A stretch of DNA of 64,000 nucleotides from JANNPJ01 sp965200525 (GCA_965200525.1 OZ241368.1:806001-870000), one strand, 5' to 3'. Counted from the stretch's first letter, positions 29,900 to 39,556 are shown. Notes: a model not told the origin generated them from the sequence alone. Program-made: numbers and translations.

Positions 29900-31195
29900 A
29901 TGCCTGCTCTACCCGCCCGCCCGTCGCTGGAACACCTGCGCAAGCAGGCCATGGCTTATCGCCGCCGGCACGACGTCCCGCTGGCCCGGGCCCAGCACGA
30001 GATCGCCACCAGCTACGGCTTCGCCAGCTGGCCCCGCCTGGTGCGTCACGTCCGGTCTCTCGACCTGCAGGGCATCGAACGGGCTCTGGCGCTGGCCGAT
30101 CCCGAGGCCCTGGGCACCCTGCTGACGGATCGGCCCGAGCTGGCCCGGGCCCCGATCGGTGATCTGCCGCCGTTGCTCGTGCTGCTGCGCGACTCCGACG
30201 GCGCCCCGTCCGACCTGCGGGCCTGTGCCGGGTTGCTGCTGGAGGCCGGGGCCGACCCGAACGCCGCGATCGAGTTCGACGACGACGAGTGGCGGATGAC
30301 GACGCTGTTCCTGGCCACCGGCAAGCACGACCTGAGCCTGGTCCGGATGCTGCTGGCCGCCGGCGCCGCGCCCGACGAGGACGCGTTCTACCATGCGTGC
30401 GAGCAGTCCGACCGGGCCTACCTCGATGCCCTGTATCAGCCGGGGTTCGAGACCTCGGTGATCCACAAGCTGGATTTCGAGGACGCCGCCGGGCTGCGCT
30501 GGTTTCTAGAGCGTGGGGTCGACGTCAACGCCCTCGGCTGCCTGCACTGGGCCATCGGCCGGGGCCGTGGCGTCGGCGTTCTGCAATTGCTGCTGGACGC
30601 CGGGGCCGACGTCAACCAGCCGCACCCGCGCCTCGGCGTGCGGCCCTTGGCCGTGGCCGCCCGGTGCGGCCATCTGGCCGCCTTTGACCTGCTGGCCGCG
30701 CGGGGGGCCACCGCCGACCTCGATCCGGTGCAGGCGGGGGTGCTGGCCGTGGCCCGCGGTCAGGCGGCCACCCTGCCGGAGGCGCCACCACCCCTGCCGG
30801 GCATTCCCGGCGCCGGTTCGGGCTGGCTGCTGGGCCAGTTCGCGCTGCTGAACCGGCTCGACGTCGTCCGTACGTTGCTCGACGGCGGCCTGGACGTCGA
30901 CACCCCCGGCTGGAGTGGATTCACGCCGCTGGAGCAGGCCGCCATGCACGGGCGGACGGCGGTGGTCGCCCTGCTGATCGAGCGCGGGGCCGATGTCGAG
31001 CACGGCGCCCTGGACCCGGCCACGCCGACCCCGCTGGACTGTGCCCTCTGGGCGCTGGGCGCCAACCGGGCCGAGGACGGCGACTACCCCGGCACGGTCG
31101 CCGAGCTGATCCGGGCCGGCGCTCCTACCGGGCTGCGGCCACCGACCGGTGAGCCGGCGATCGACGTGATGCTGAGCGGCCACCTCGACAAGTAA
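29900..31195 (+). CDS. Ankyrin repeat protein
   Basis: 431 residues from the ATG at 29900, chosen because ACGGAGG precedes it by seven bases. The N-terminal ~60 residues (EHLRKQAMAYRRRHDVPLARA) match the short helical region seen before ankyrin repeats in actinobacterial proteins. Several ankyrin-type repeats follow, e.g. CAGLLLEAGADPN, LLLDAGADVN, LLDGGLDVDTPGWSGFTPLE and LLIERGADVE. Ankyrins mediate protein contacts; the partner is unknown. The next gene, an XRE-cupin regulator, begins 10 bases downstream. Confidence 0.85.
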   Translation: MPALPARPSLEHLRKQAMAYRRRHDVPLARAQHEIATSYGFASWPRLVRHVRSLDLQGIERALALADPEALGTLLTDRPELARAPIGDLPPLLVLLRDSDGAPSDLRACAGLLLEAGADPNAAIEFDDDEWRMTTLFLATGKHDLSLVRMLLAAGAAPDEDAFYHACEQSDRAYLDALYQPGFETSVIHKLDFEDAAGLRWFLERGVDVNALGCLHWAIGRGRGVGVLQLLLDAGADVNQPHPRLGVRPLAVAARCGHLAAFDLLAARGATADLDPVQAGVLAVARGQAATLPEAPPPLPGIPGAGSGWLLGQFALLNRLDVVRTLLDGGLDVDTPGWSGFTPLEQAAMHGRTAVVALLIERGADVEHGALDPATPTPLDCALWALGANRAEDGDYPGTVAELIRAGAPTGLRPPTGEPAIDVMLSGHLDK

Positions 31196-31205
31196 GGTTG
31201 CCGAG

Positions 31206-31826
31206 GTGGCAAACGCGACGAGGGCGGACGACGGCGAGCCGCTCGAACCGGCCCTGGACCGGGTACTCGACGCCGTCGGCCCTCGCCTGCGCGCCGTGCG
31301 CCAGCAGCGCGGGGCCACCCTGGCCCAGCTGTCGGAGAGCACCGGCATCTCGGTCAGCACCCTGTCCCGACTGGAGGCGGGCCGGCGCCGGCCGACCCTG
31401 GAACTGCTGCTCCTGCTGGCCCGGGCCCACCAGGTGCCGCTGGACGAGCTGGTGGACGCCCCGGCCACCGGCGATCCGCGGATCCATCCGAAGCCGATCA
31501 TCCGGCACGGCCTGACCATCCTGCCGCTGACCCGGCGTCCGGGTGGGATCCAGGCCTACAAGATGATCTTCCCGGCCGGCCCGCCGGCCGCCGTCCCCGA
31601 GCAGCAGGTCCATGAGGGATACGAGTGGCTCTACGTGCTGTCCGGCCGGTTGCGCCTGCGGCTGGGCGAGCACGACCTGATCCTCACCGCCGGCGAGGTG
31701 GCCGAGTTCGACACCCATGTTCCGCACTCCTTCGTCAATCCGGATCCGCACCCGGCCGAGGTCCTGAGCCTGTTCGGCGCCCAGGGTGAGCGACTGCACG
31801 TGCGAGCCCGGCCCACAGTCCGCTGA
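31206..31826 (+). CDS. XRE-type HTH regulator with C-terminal cupin domain
   Basis: 206 residues from GTG. The helix-turn-helix is at about 33-85 (LAQLSESTGISVSTLSRLEA) and a double-stranded beta-helix cupin at about 125-200 (HEGYEWLYVLSGRLRLRLGE, then HVPHSFVNP with metal-type histidines). Members sense a small ligand with the cupin and regulate amino acid, sugar or stress genes. It is ten bases after the ankyrin gene and probably co-transcribed. Confidence 0.88.
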   Translation: MANATRADDGEPLEPALDRVLDAVGPRLRAVRQQRGATLAQLSESTGISVSTLSRLEAGRRRPTLELLLLLARAHQVPLDELVDAPATGDPRIHPKPIIRHGLTILPLTRRPGGIQAYKMIFPAGPPAAVPEQQVHEGYEWLYVLSGRLRLRLGEHDLILTAGEVAEFDTHVPHSFVNPDPHPAEVLSLFGAQGERLHVRARPTVR

Positions 31827-31854
31827 CCCGGGCCGCCGTGGCCTCGGGTCAGCG
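31821..31854. terminator. Bidirectional terminator between convergent genes
   Basis: Perfect 10-bp arms 31821-31830 and 31845-31854, extended inside by GGCC/GGCC with one bulged T. It starts at the stop of the XRE-cupin gene and lies 16 bases beyond the end of the protease gene on the other strand, so it can serve both. Confidence 0.75.
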
Positions 31855-31869
31855 ATCGGAGACGGAGGC

Positions 31870-33090
31870 TCAGTCGGCGGCCGCCGCTCCCAGGGTGACG
31901 CTGGTGGTGTGGCTCTGACCGGAGGCGTCGGTCCAACTCACGGACACGGATTGGCCGGCCCTGGTCGCGGCCATGATCGTGTTCAGGGTGCTGACGCTGT
32001 CGACGGTGGTGCCGTTCACCGCGGTGATGAGGTCGCCGGCCTCGAGACCGGCCGTCTGCGCCGCCCCGGAGGAGACGACCCCGCTGACGAGAGCCCCGGC
32101 CACGGTGCCGGTGTCGCTGCTGCCGTCGTCCCCGGAGTAGCCACCGAAGTCGCCGCCGTAGAAACCGTTGCCGGCGAAGCCGTTACCGGCGCTGGAGGCG
32201 CCGTCGGACAGTTCCACCCCGAGGAAGCCGTGGACGCCGAGATGGACGGTCGAGCTGGCCTGGCCGGTCTCGATCTGGTTGGCGATGGTCAGGGCGGTCT
32301 TGATCGGGATGGCGTAGGCCTCGGAAGCGGCGGTCGACTGCTCACCGAAGGCCGCGTTGGCGGTCGAGTCGGCGGTCGAGGCCGCGGTGTCCATGCCGAC
32401 CACCTTGCCGCCGATCGCCAGCGGCCCGCCGGAGTCGCCGGCCTCGATCGGGGCGTTGGTCTGGATCAGGCCGGTGAGCTGCTCGGTGTCGCTGGAGCCC
32501 TCGTCGCCGGCGGTGATGTCCTGGTTCAGGGCGGTCACGGTGCCGGTGACGACGCTCGGCGCACCGCCCTTGCCGCCCGCGTTTCCGCTGGCCTTGACCT
32601 TCTGGCCGACCTTGACGGCGTCGGAGTCGCCGATCGGCAGGGTCTTCAGCCCGGAGGCGTTCTTCAGCTGGATCACCGCGACGTCCTGGGTCGGATCGGT
32701 GCCGACCACGGTGGCCGTGTAGCTGCGGCCGGTGGCGACCACGGTCACCTGGATGCTGGTCGCGCCGTTGATCACGTGGTTGTTGGTGAGGATCTCGCCG
32801 GTGCTGGTGAGGATCATGCCGGTGCCGGCCGCCTTGGCGTTCTGGTAGCCCAGGGTGGTGACGATGTCGACCAGGGCGCCGTCGACCGAACTGGCCACCG
32901 TGTCCTTGTTCGTCGTCAGGTAGGACGCCGAGCTGCGCGAGCTGAGGAACGAGGCCGGCAGGTCCCCGGCCCGGGCCACGCCACCGACGGTCACCACCAG
33001 GCCCAGGGCGAGGGCGGCGGCCATGGCCGGACGCCGTCGGCGCGACCGGATGCTGCGGGTGGACGGGGTCGGCGGTTCGTACGTTTCCAT
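31870..33090 (-). CDS. Membrane-anchored HtrA-like S1C serine protease with PDZ domain
   Basis: 406 residues. A basic N-terminus (RSRRRR) and hydrophobic helix at about 21-40 anchor it in the membrane or serve as signal. The trypsin-like domain has His105 (LTNNHV), Asp136 (TQDVAVIQL) and Ser220 (EAGDSGGPL), and a PDZ domain (about 300-400) follows with GALVSGVVSSGAAQTAGLEA. It resembles PepD/HtrA proteases that degrade misfolded exported proteins. Unusual: a Gly/Asn/Phe-rich insert (GNGFAGNGFYGGDFGGYSGD) between protease and PDZ. GGAG lies eight bases before the ATG. Confidence 0.92.
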   Translation of the reverse strand: METYEPPTPSTRSIRSRRRRPAMAAALALGLVVTVGGVARAGDLPASFLSSRSSASYLTTNKDTVASSVDGALVDIVTTLGYQNAKAAGTGMILTSTGEILTNNHVINGATSIQVTVVATGRSYTATVVGTDPTQDVAVIQLKNASGLKTLPIGDSDAVKVGQKVKASGNAGGKGGAPSVVTGTVTALNQDITAGDEGSSDTEQLTGLIQTNAPIEAGDSGGPLAIGGKVVGMDTAASTADSTANAAFGEQSTAASEAYAIPIKTALTIANQIETGQASSTVHLGVHGFLGVELSDGASSAGNGFAGNGFYGGDFGGYSGDDGSSDTGTVAGALVSGVVSSGAAQTAGLEAGDLITAVNGTTVDSVSTLNTIMAATRAGQSVSVSWTDASGQSHTTSVTLGAAAAD

Positions 33091-33192
33091 CGGGTGCTCC
33101 TGCCAAGGGTTCTCGCTACCAATGGCTACATGTCACGCCACCCACCCGATGAAGTGCTGAACGATTCCTGAGAAGTTCACGGGAACGAGAAA

Positions 33193-33232
33193 GGCGACCT
33201 GCACCCGACTTCGTCGTCGGGTGCAGGCCGCC
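33193..33232 (-). terminator. Terminator of the F5/8C beta-helix gene
   Basis: Perfect 12-bp arms 33198-33209 and 33216-33227 with a six-base loop, extended by GGCG/CGCC across a mismatch. On the minus strand it is followed by TTTCTCGTT, as for intrinsic termination. The rest of the 185-base gap shows nothing else. Confidence 0.85.
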
Positions 33233-33275
33233 TGGTCTCAGCCGGTCAGGTGCCGACCGGTCGGTCGGTGACCGG

Positions 33276-35516
33276 TCAGTTGAAGCTGGTCAGCGTCCCC
33301 GGCACCGTGTTGGCCGGGGTGACCGGGCCGAGGTCGTTGACGATGTGGGTGATCGCGCCCACCCCGCCCAGCGACACCGTGGAGACGTCGTGCAGCTTGA
33401 CTCCGGCCGCGGTCGGCACCTCGAAGGCGTGGTACGAGGTGACCGACGGGTTGACGTTGAAGTAGCAGTAGCTGCCCAGCCCCCAGGCCTCATGGGTGGT
33501 CACGGAGGCGCCCACCTTGTAGGCGGCGTAACCGTTCTGGGAGCCGTTCATCCAGGCGGCCTGGTTCGGCGGGTCGTACGGCATCTCGTTCTGGAAGAAG
33601 ATCGTCTTGCCGCCGTTACCGTTCCACTGCACCTCGTTCTTCTGGAAGTGCTCCACGAACAGCCCGGTCGCCAGCACGTTGTTGCCGTTGACGATCATGC
33701 CGTTGTCCGCGGTGTTCACCGTCCAGCCGATCCCGGCGCCGTGGTCGGCCCGCCACGCCCAGATGTGGTCGATGATCACGTTGTTGCTGTTCACCAGCAG
33801 GCTGGTGGTGGCCTTGCCGGCGACCGCCCCGCCGATCCGGAAGAACACGTCCTGCACGGTCGTCGGATTGGCACTGTGGTCGGCGGTGGAACCGGCCGCA
33901 CCGACGGTCAGCAGCACCGGGGTGTTGGTGGTGCCGGCGTCGAACAGGAACCCGGCCAGCTTCACGCCGTCCACGTCGGAGACGGTCATGGCGTTGATCC
34001 CGTTGTCCGGGATCAGGGTCGGGAAGCCGACCCCGAGCAGGACGGTGTTGGCCCGGGTCACGTTGAGCGTCTGGTTGAGGTGGTAGACGCCGGGGGTGAA
34101 GAACACGTTCAGCCCCTGGGCCAGCGCCTGGTTGATCTTGGCCGCGCCGTCGGCCGGCTTGGCCACGAAGAACTGGCTCATCGGCAGCGACGTGCCCTGA
34201 GCGCCGTTGGCCCAGCTGATCCCCGAGGAGTTGGTCCGCAGGGAGGGCACGAACACCCGGTACTTGCCGGCCGAGTCGACGTACAGATAAGGCTTCTCAC
34301 GCGAGACCGGGGTGGTCGCGAGCACGGTCATCGGCGGCTTCGGGAACGACTGGGCCGGTGCCCCGCCGACCCCGGAGAACACCATGTTCCAGTTCGAGCC
34401 GTTCCAGGAGCCGAAGGTGCTGTCGCGGGAGTAGTACTGCTGCTGCGAGGCCGAGGCAACAGCGCCGTCGACCTTGCTGTCGGAGATGAAACCGCCACTG
34501 GCGTAACCGTAGGACGCCGGGAAGAGGTCCAGGTTGCCCCGCACGTGGACCCGGCGGAACGGCGCCGCCTGGGCCACGGCCCAGCGGTCCTCACCACCGG
34601 GCGGGGTGATGGAGAGGTTCTCGGCCGAGCGCCAGAAGTTCTGGGTGGCGTTGCCCGGGTCGTCGGCGGTGAACGCGTCGACCGTGATGTGGCCGTTGAG
34701 GTTGACGTCGTCCGGGTTCAGGCCCAGGCCGAGGATCGAGGTGTAGAAGCCGACGTTGGCCTCGGCGGTGTAGTTGCCGGGCTTGAACATGATCGCGTCG
34801 CGCCGGTCACCGAACTGGTTGTCCTTCTCGGCCGCGAACACCGAGTCGAGCTTGCTCTGGATCGTCGCCGACGGCGTGCTCGGGTCGAAGATGGTGACGT
34901 TCGAGCCGAAGTCGGGGGTGTCGGACGTCGCGATCGGCGTGGTGGTCGGCGTCGTCGGGGTGGGAGTCGGCGTGGTGGGGGTCGGCGTGGGGGTCGCCGT
35001 CCCGCCGCCGTAGACCTGGAACTCCCAGAGCGAGTCGCCGTAGCCGGTGGCCCGGGCGGTGGCGTTCATCCGCACGTACCGGCCGCTGCCGCTGACGGTC
35101 AGGGTCTGGAGGCCGGCCACCCCGGCGGTGGGCGGGGTGATGTTGGTCCAGGTGGTGCCGTTGGTCGAGGTCTGGATGGTGAAGGTCTTGGCGTAGGCCG
35201 ACTCCCAGTTGAGCACCACCTTGGTGATGGTCTGGGTGCTGCCCAGGTCGACCTGCAGCCACTGCGCGTCGCTGAAGGCGCTCGACCAGCGGGTGCCGGT
35301 GTTGCCGTCGACCGCGGCCGAGGCCGGCGTCCCGGCGTTCTCGGTGGACGACGAGGTGGCCGTCTTGCCCTGGGAGAGCAGGGTGTCGGCGGCGCTGGCC
35401 GAGTTGGCCGTGCTCACCAGAACCAGGGATCCGGCGAGCATCGTGACCGCGGCCCCGAAGGCCGTCAGCAGGTAGGGACGGCCGTGTCCGCGAGATGAAC
35501 GATGAACGGGCGGCAT
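33276..35516 (-). CDS. Secreted F5/8 type C (CBM32-like) plus right-handed beta-helix protein
   Basis: 746 residues from the ATG at 35516, set by AAGGAG eight bases upstream. Residues 1-43 are a signal peptide. About 45-170 form a discoidin/F5/8C carbohydrate-binding domain (DGNTGTRWSSAFSDAQWLQV). A Thr-Pro linker follows, then a ~530-residue beta-helix domain with SREKPYLYVD, FFTPGVYHLNQTLNV and VIIDHIWAWRADHG. This layout is known from Streptomyces secreted proteins, often mislabelled adenylyl cyclase, and resembles GH55/pectate-lyase-like glycanases. Substrate unknown; binding and cleavage of a polysaccharide is likely. Confidence 0.75.
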   Translation of the reverse strand: MPPVHRSSRGHGRPYLLTAFGAAVTMLAGSLVLVSTANSASAADTLLSQGKTATSSSTENAGTPASAAVDGNTGTRWSSAFSDAQWLQVDLGSTQTITKVVLNWESAYAKTFTIQTSTNGTTWTNITPPTAGVAGLQTLTVSGSGRYVRMNATARATGYGDSLWEFQVYGGGTATPTPTPTTPTPTPTTPTTTPIATSDTPDFGSNVTIFDPSTPSATIQSKLDSVFAAEKDNQFGDRRDAIMFKPGNYTAEANVGFYTSILGLGLNPDDVNLNGHITVDAFTADDPGNATQNFWRSAENLSITPPGGEDRWAVAQAAPFRRVHVRGNLDLFPASYGYASGGFISDSKVDGAVASASQQQYYSRDSTFGSWNGSNWNMVFSGVGGAPAQSFPKPPMTVLATTPVSREKPYLYVDSAGKYRVFVPSLRTNSSGISWANGAQGTSLPMSQFFVAKPADGAAKINQALAQGLNVFFTPGVYHLNQTLNVTRANTVLLGVGFPTLIPDNGINAMTVSDVDGVKLAGFLFDAGTTNTPVLLTVGAAGSTADHSANPTTVQDVFFRIGGAVAGKATTSLLVNSNNVIIDHIWAWRADHGAGIGWTVNTADNGMIVNGNNVLATGLFVEHFQKNEVQWNGNGGKTIFFQNEMPYDPPNQAAWMNGSQNGYAAYKVGASVTTHEAWGLGSYCYFNVNPSVTSYHAFEVPTAAGVKLHDVSTVSLGGVGAITHIVNDLGPVTPANTVPGTLTSFN

Positions 35517-35803
35517 CGAGAGCTCCTTCGCTTCGGTGAACCAACTGTGTGGCCTGACCAGCACTGTCCGTAGCCGAGGCACCCCGGGCGGGTGCATCCG
35601 GTCGAGCAGTGAGTGAACCGTAGGTCACACAGATCGTGGCGAGGAGTGGCAGAGCGTTACTACGCGCGTTCGGCCGAACGCAATCGGCCCGCGACCGGAC
35701 ATACCGCCGACCAACCTGGGACGAGCCTGATTCCCCGCTGGGGCCGACCTGGTTCAGAGCCTGCCCAGTTGCTGCCGGCCCGGTCTACGGCCACGGTGAC
35801 AGC

Positions 35804-36724
35804 ATGAGTTCATTCCTTCGCCGGGGCCTGGTCGCCGGAGCGGCCGGCACCACCGTGCTCAACGCGGTCACCTACGCCGACATGGCCGTCCGAGGCCGCG
35901 AAGCCAGCAGCACCCCCGAACGGACCGTCCAGGCCCTGGCCGGGCAGGCCGGGATCAGCGTTCCCGGCGACCGGCAGGCCCGGCAGAACCGGCTCACCGC
36001 TCTCGGCGCGCTGCTCGGATCGGCCAGTGGCCTGGCGGTGGCGGTGGGGGCGGCCAAGGTCCGCGCGCTCGGGGTGCGCTTCCCGGCACCGGTCGAGGCC
36101 GTGCTGACCGCCGCGGCGGCCATGGCCGTGACCGACGCCCCGATGGCCGCCCTCGGGGTCAGCGATCCCCGGCAGTGGACCCGGGCCGACTGGATCTCCG
36201 ACGCCGTCCCCCACCTGGCCTACGGCGCGGCCGTCGCGACCGCGCTGCGTACCGGCGCCGACGAGCCGCCGGTACAGCGGGCCGGGGCCGGGCTGATGCT
36301 GCGTTCGGCCGCGCTCGGGCTGGCCACCGGCTCGCGCAGCGCGCTCGGATTCGCCGGGCCCACATTGATCGGCGCCTCCGCCGCGGCCGGCTCCGGCCCG
36401 GGCCGGGTCGCCCGCGGCACGGCGGCAGTGGCGGCGGCGACCGAGGTCGTGATGGACAAACTGCCGAGCACTCCCGACCGTACCTCGGCCCAAGCGTTGC
36501 CGGCCCGGCTCGCCGCAGCCGCCGCCGGAGCCACGGCATTGGCCCGTCGCCGACAGGCCAACGCCGCGCTACCGGTGGTGTTCGCCGTCGCCGGGGCCGC
36601 TGCCGGATCGTTCGGCGGGCTGGCCTGGCGCCGCTGGGCCGGGCACCGGATGCCGGACTGGCAGGCCGCCCTGATCGAGGACGCCGTCGCCCTCACCCTG
36701 GCCGGCGCCGCCTGCCGGGCCTGA
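35804..36724 (+). CDS. Conserved membrane protein, DUF4126-like
   Basis: 306 residues from the ATG at 35804. Ala/Gly-rich with several weak hydrophobic helices. The first part (residues 1-150) resembles small membrane proteins of actinobacteria. The second part has GLATGSRSALGFAGPTLIG and MDKLPSTPDRT, features I associate with DUF4126 membrane proteins. Function unknown. The 287 bases upstream (35517-35803) contain an open but unconvincing extension and no clear promoter. Followed by a methyltransferase and another membrane-associated gene on the same strand. Confidence 0.6.
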   Translation: MSSFLRRGLVAGAAGTTVLNAVTYADMAVRGREASSTPERTVQALAGQAGISVPGDRQARQNRLTALGALLGSASGLAVAVGAAKVRALGVRFPAPVEAVLTAAAAMAVTDAPMAALGVSDPRQWTRADWISDAVPHLAYGAAVATALRTGADEPPVQRAGAGLMLRSAALGLATGSRSALGFAGPTLIGASAAAGSGPGRVARGTAAVAAATEVVMDKLPSTPDRTSAQALPARLAAAAAGATALARRRQANAALPVVFAVAGAAAGSFGGLAWRRWAGHRMPDWQAALIEDAVALTLAGAACRA

Positions 36725-36868
36725 GGTCACCACGCCGGACCCGGCCCTCGGAACCCGCCGCTGGACCTGCCGCTGGAGCCGGAACCATGACACCGGCCGA
36801 TGTGACAGGATTCCGACGAAAGCGACGTCGTGCGGCTTCATCCCGGGAGCCGGCAGGAGGGGGTCCCC

Positions 36869-37753
36869 ATGACCGACACCGAGCCCGCCCCGTCCGAGCC
36901 TGCCCGCTCCGAGCGCTGGTCCGGTCCTGAGGCCAGTTCGACCGCCGAGCTCGAACGCCTGTATCGACGGGTCGATCTGCGGATGGACCGGCCGACCCCG
37001 GCCCGGATGTACGACTACTTTCTCGGCGGCAAGGACAACTTCGCCATCGACCGCGAGGCCGCCGACATGGTGATCGGCCTGCTCGGCGAGCAGACGGTGA
37101 AGCTGGGCCCGCAGGAGAACCGGGCCTTCCTGCGGCGGGCCGTGCGCTGGATGGCCCAGCAGGGCATCGACCAGTTCGTCGACCTCGGCGCCGGGCTGCC
37201 GACCCAGGGCAACGTGCACCAGGTCGCCCACCAGGTCAACCCGAAGGCCCACGTGCTCTACGTGGACAACGACCCGATCGTGTTCGCCCACGGCCGGGCC
37301 CTGCTGGCCAGCTCGGACGTGGTCGAGGTGATCACCGCCGATCTGCGGCACCCGCAGGACGTGCTTCAGGACGCCGCGACGCAGCGGTTGATCGACTTCT
37401 CCCGCCCGGTGGGCCTGCTGCTGTTCGCCGTCCTGCACTTCGTCCCCGACGAGCTGGAACCGCGCGAACTGCTCAACGCCTACCTGGCCGAACTGGCGCC
37501 GGGCAGCCTGGTCGCGGTCAGCCACCTCACCATGGACGGCTTCTCGGAGCAGGCCGTGGCCCAGGCGGCGGCGGTCTACGACCAGGCCACCTCGCCGATG
37601 GTTCCGCGCACGAAGAACGAGATCGCCGACCTGCTGGCCGACCTCGAGCTGGTCGAGCCGGGTCTGGTGCGGTCCTGGCAATGGCGCCCCGACCCGCGCG
37701 ACAAGCTGCAGACCAACGCCACCTACGGCGCGGTCGGCCGGGTCCGTCGCTGA
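36869..37753 (+). CDS. SAM-dependent methyltransferase, SAV2177/DUF574 family (second copy)
   Basis: 294 residues from the ATG at 36869, preceded by AGGAGGGGG. It shares the family signature PARMYDYFLGGKDNFAIDRE, the SAM site FVDLGAGLPTQGNVH and YVDNDPIVF. Compared with the copy at 13904 it has a longer N-terminus (about 45 residues, rich in Glu/Ser/Pro) and differs widely in the C-terminal half, so the two are old paralogues rather than a recent duplication. Substrate unknown. Confidence 0.85.
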   Translation: MTDTEPAPSEPARSERWSGPEASSTAELERLYRRVDLRMDRPTPARMYDYFLGGKDNFAIDREAADMVIGLLGEQTVKLGPQENRAFLRRAVRWMAQQGIDQFVDLGAGLPTQGNVHQVAHQVNPKAHVLYVDNDPIVFAHGRALLASSDVVEVITADLRHPQDVLQDAATQRLIDFSRPVGLLLFAVLHFVPDELEPRELLNAYLAELAPGSLVAVSHLTMDGFSEQAVAQAAAVYDQATSPMVPRTKNEIADLLADLELVEPGLVRSWQWRPDPRDKLQTNATYGAVGRVRR

Positions 37754-37787
37754 CCGGTCCGGGCCGAGACCGGCGCCGGTTGCGCCG

Positions 37788-39092
37788 ATGACGTCTTCGG
37801 GGTGGCGGGAGAAGGCCACCGCCGGCGGCCTCGCGGCCCTGATGGGCGCGGCGGCCGGCCTGGCCCTGAGCCAGAATCGAGGACGGCGAGCCCGGGCCGG
37901 GGCGGCCCTGGCCGGGGCCGGGGCCCTGGCCGCCATCGACGCCACCGCCCGGTCCCGGCAGAAGCCGGGCGAGATCCCGGCCTGGTGGAGCCGGGTCGCG
38001 GCCAGTGCCGCGCTGGCCGCCCCGCTGGGCGGGCTGGCCGGCCGGGCCGGGCTGGGCCCGACCGCGGTCGGGACGCTGGCCGGGTCGGCCGCCGGCGGGC
38101 TCGGGCTGCGGCCGCAGAAGGTGGCCCTCGGTCCGCTCGTCGGCCTGGCCGTCGGCCGGGCCGCCGCTCGCCGCGACCTGCCGCCGGCCGCCGTCGCCGC
38201 GGCGACCGTGCTGGCCTTCCGGACGCTGTCGGCCCTGCTGTTCCGCGACCCGCAGGTGAGCCTGCTGGCCGAGAACGTTCCGGCCGAGGCGCTGCCCTTC
38301 GTGGTCCCGCGGTCGACCCCCAACCGCTACGTGGGCACCGGCTACGTGCGCGAGCTGGCGGCCGAACTGGGCGGCGTCTATTCACCGGACGCGCCCGACA
38401 TCGGCATCATCGGGTCGCTGGAGGAACTCGCCGGGCCGCGGTTCGACCCGGCCCGGGTCGACCCCCTGGTCCGCGAGTTCTACCAGCACACCTCTCGGTT
38501 CACCCTCGACATCGTGCCTCGCTGGCGGCCCTGGGTGCGGCCCGGATATCTGCTCTACCGCACCTTGGTGGCCCGCCCGCTGGGCCAGGCCAGCCTGCCG
38601 ATGAACCAGCGCGAGGCGCTTCGCGGAATACGGGGTCGGATCGACACGATCACCCTGCCGGGCCAACCGCAGCCGGCGGTGCGGGGCTGGATCCGCTCGT
38701 TCGCCGACGACGACGAGCCGATCTATGTCGGTGTCTACACCACGTATCGCCGAGCCGGTCGCGGATATGTCAGCGTCGGCTTTCCGCTGCCCCGGGCCAG
38801 CTTCACCGCCACCCTGCTGCCGCAGGCTCGCCCTGATGGCGGCCTGATGCTGACCAGCCGCAGCGACAGTGACCAGACCGGGCATTACCTGTCCTACATC
38901 GATCCGGAGAGTGCCGAGCTGACTACTCTCGCCGTCCACGGATTCGCCGAGCAACTCGATGTGTTCGTCGAAGCGGGCGCCCTGCGAGCCGACCACGCCT
39001 TTTCGGTTTTCGGGTTCCCATTTCTCGTGTTGGAGTACCGGATCACAAGAAAAAGCGTGATCCCGGCCACCTCCGACGCGCACGAGGACTGA
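37788..39092 (+). CDS. Conserved actinobacterial protein of unknown function with hydrophobic N-terminal half
   Basis: 434 residues. Residues 1-165 are Ala/Gly/Leu-rich with several weak membrane segments (LAALMGAAAGLALSQ). The C-terminal 260 residues are soluble and carry conserved-looking blocks: FYQHTSRFTLDIVPRWRPW, YIYVGVYTTYRR-like DDEPIYVGVYTTYRRAGR, and HYLSYIDPESAELTTLAVHG. I recall this C-terminal pattern from actinobacterial hypothetical proteins without assigned function. It begins 34 bases after the methyltransferase and may share its transcript. Confidence 0.65.
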   Translation: MTSSGWREKATAGGLAALMGAAAGLALSQNRGRRARAGAALAGAGALAAIDATARSRQKPGEIPAWWSRVAASAALAAPLGGLAGRAGLGPTAVGTLAGSAAGGLGLRPQKVALGPLVGLAVGRAAARRDLPPAAVAAATVLAFRTLSALLFRDPQVSLLAENVPAEALPFVVPRSTPNRYVGTGYVRELAAELGGVYSPDAPDIGIIGSLEELAGPRFDPARVDPLVREFYQHTSRFTLDIVPRWRPWVRPGYLLYRTLVARPLGQASLPMNQREALRGIRGRIDTITLPGQPQPAVRGWIRSFADDDEPIYVGVYTTYRRAGRGYVSVGFPLPRASFTATLLPQARPDGGLMLTSRSDSDQTGHYLSYIDPESAELTTLAVHGFAEQLDVFVEAGALRADHAFSVFGFPFLVLEYRITRKSVIPATSDAHED

Positions 39093-39229
39093 TACTCAGC
39101 CTCTTTTCAGGGTCGCCGGAGATTCTTGTGGTAGTGATATCTCATTCAGTTATCGGGCCCGTCGACTTGAGTTCTCTCCTCGCGGGTCCGAAACTGCAGT
39201 AAACCCTCACGCCAGTGAAAGGCACCACC

Positions 39230-39556
39230 ATGCAGAAGATTGTCCAGACCCTGATCGACGACATCGACGGCAGCGAAGCCACCGGCACGCTGACCTTCTC
39301 CGTGTCCGGGGTCGACTACACGATCGACCTGAACGACAAGAACCTGGCCAAGTTCGAGAAGGCCATCACCCCGTTCGTCCAGCACGCACAGCGGGTCGGC
39401 GGCCGGCGGCGCGGCGCCACCGGAACCGTAACCAAGCTGACCGGCAACGCCAAGGCGGTCCGCTCCTGGGCCCAGGCCAACGGCTACGACGTGCCCGACC
39501 GCGGCCGCATCCCGGGCCAGATTCTCGCCGCCTACGAGGCCGCCGAAGCCTCCTGA
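39230..39556 (+). CDS. lsr2: Lsr2 nucleoid-associated protein
   Basis: 108 residues from the ATG at 39230, preceded by GAAAGG; an in-frame GTG at 39215 is less likely. The N-terminal oligomerisation domain (QKIVQTLIDDIDGSEA, then SVSGVDYTIDL) and the C-terminal DNA-binding domain with the AT-hook-like RGR at 91-93 (NGYDVPDRGRIPGQI) are both complete. Lsr2 coats AT-rich DNA and silences foreign genes, like H-NS. Its upstream 137 bases are among the more AT-rich of the window, which would allow autoregulation. Confidence 0.95.
   Translation: MQKIVQTLIDDIDGSEATGTLTFSVSGVDYTIDLNDKNLAKFEKAITPFVQHAQRVGGRRRGATGTVTKLTGNAKAVRSWAQANGYDVPDRGRIPGQILAAYEAAEAS

Noticed and set aside
33345..35498. 717-residue open frame antisense to the F5/8C beta-helix gene
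   Set aside because: No domain recognised; the minus strand encodes signal peptide, F5/8C and beta-helix with a good ribosome binding site.
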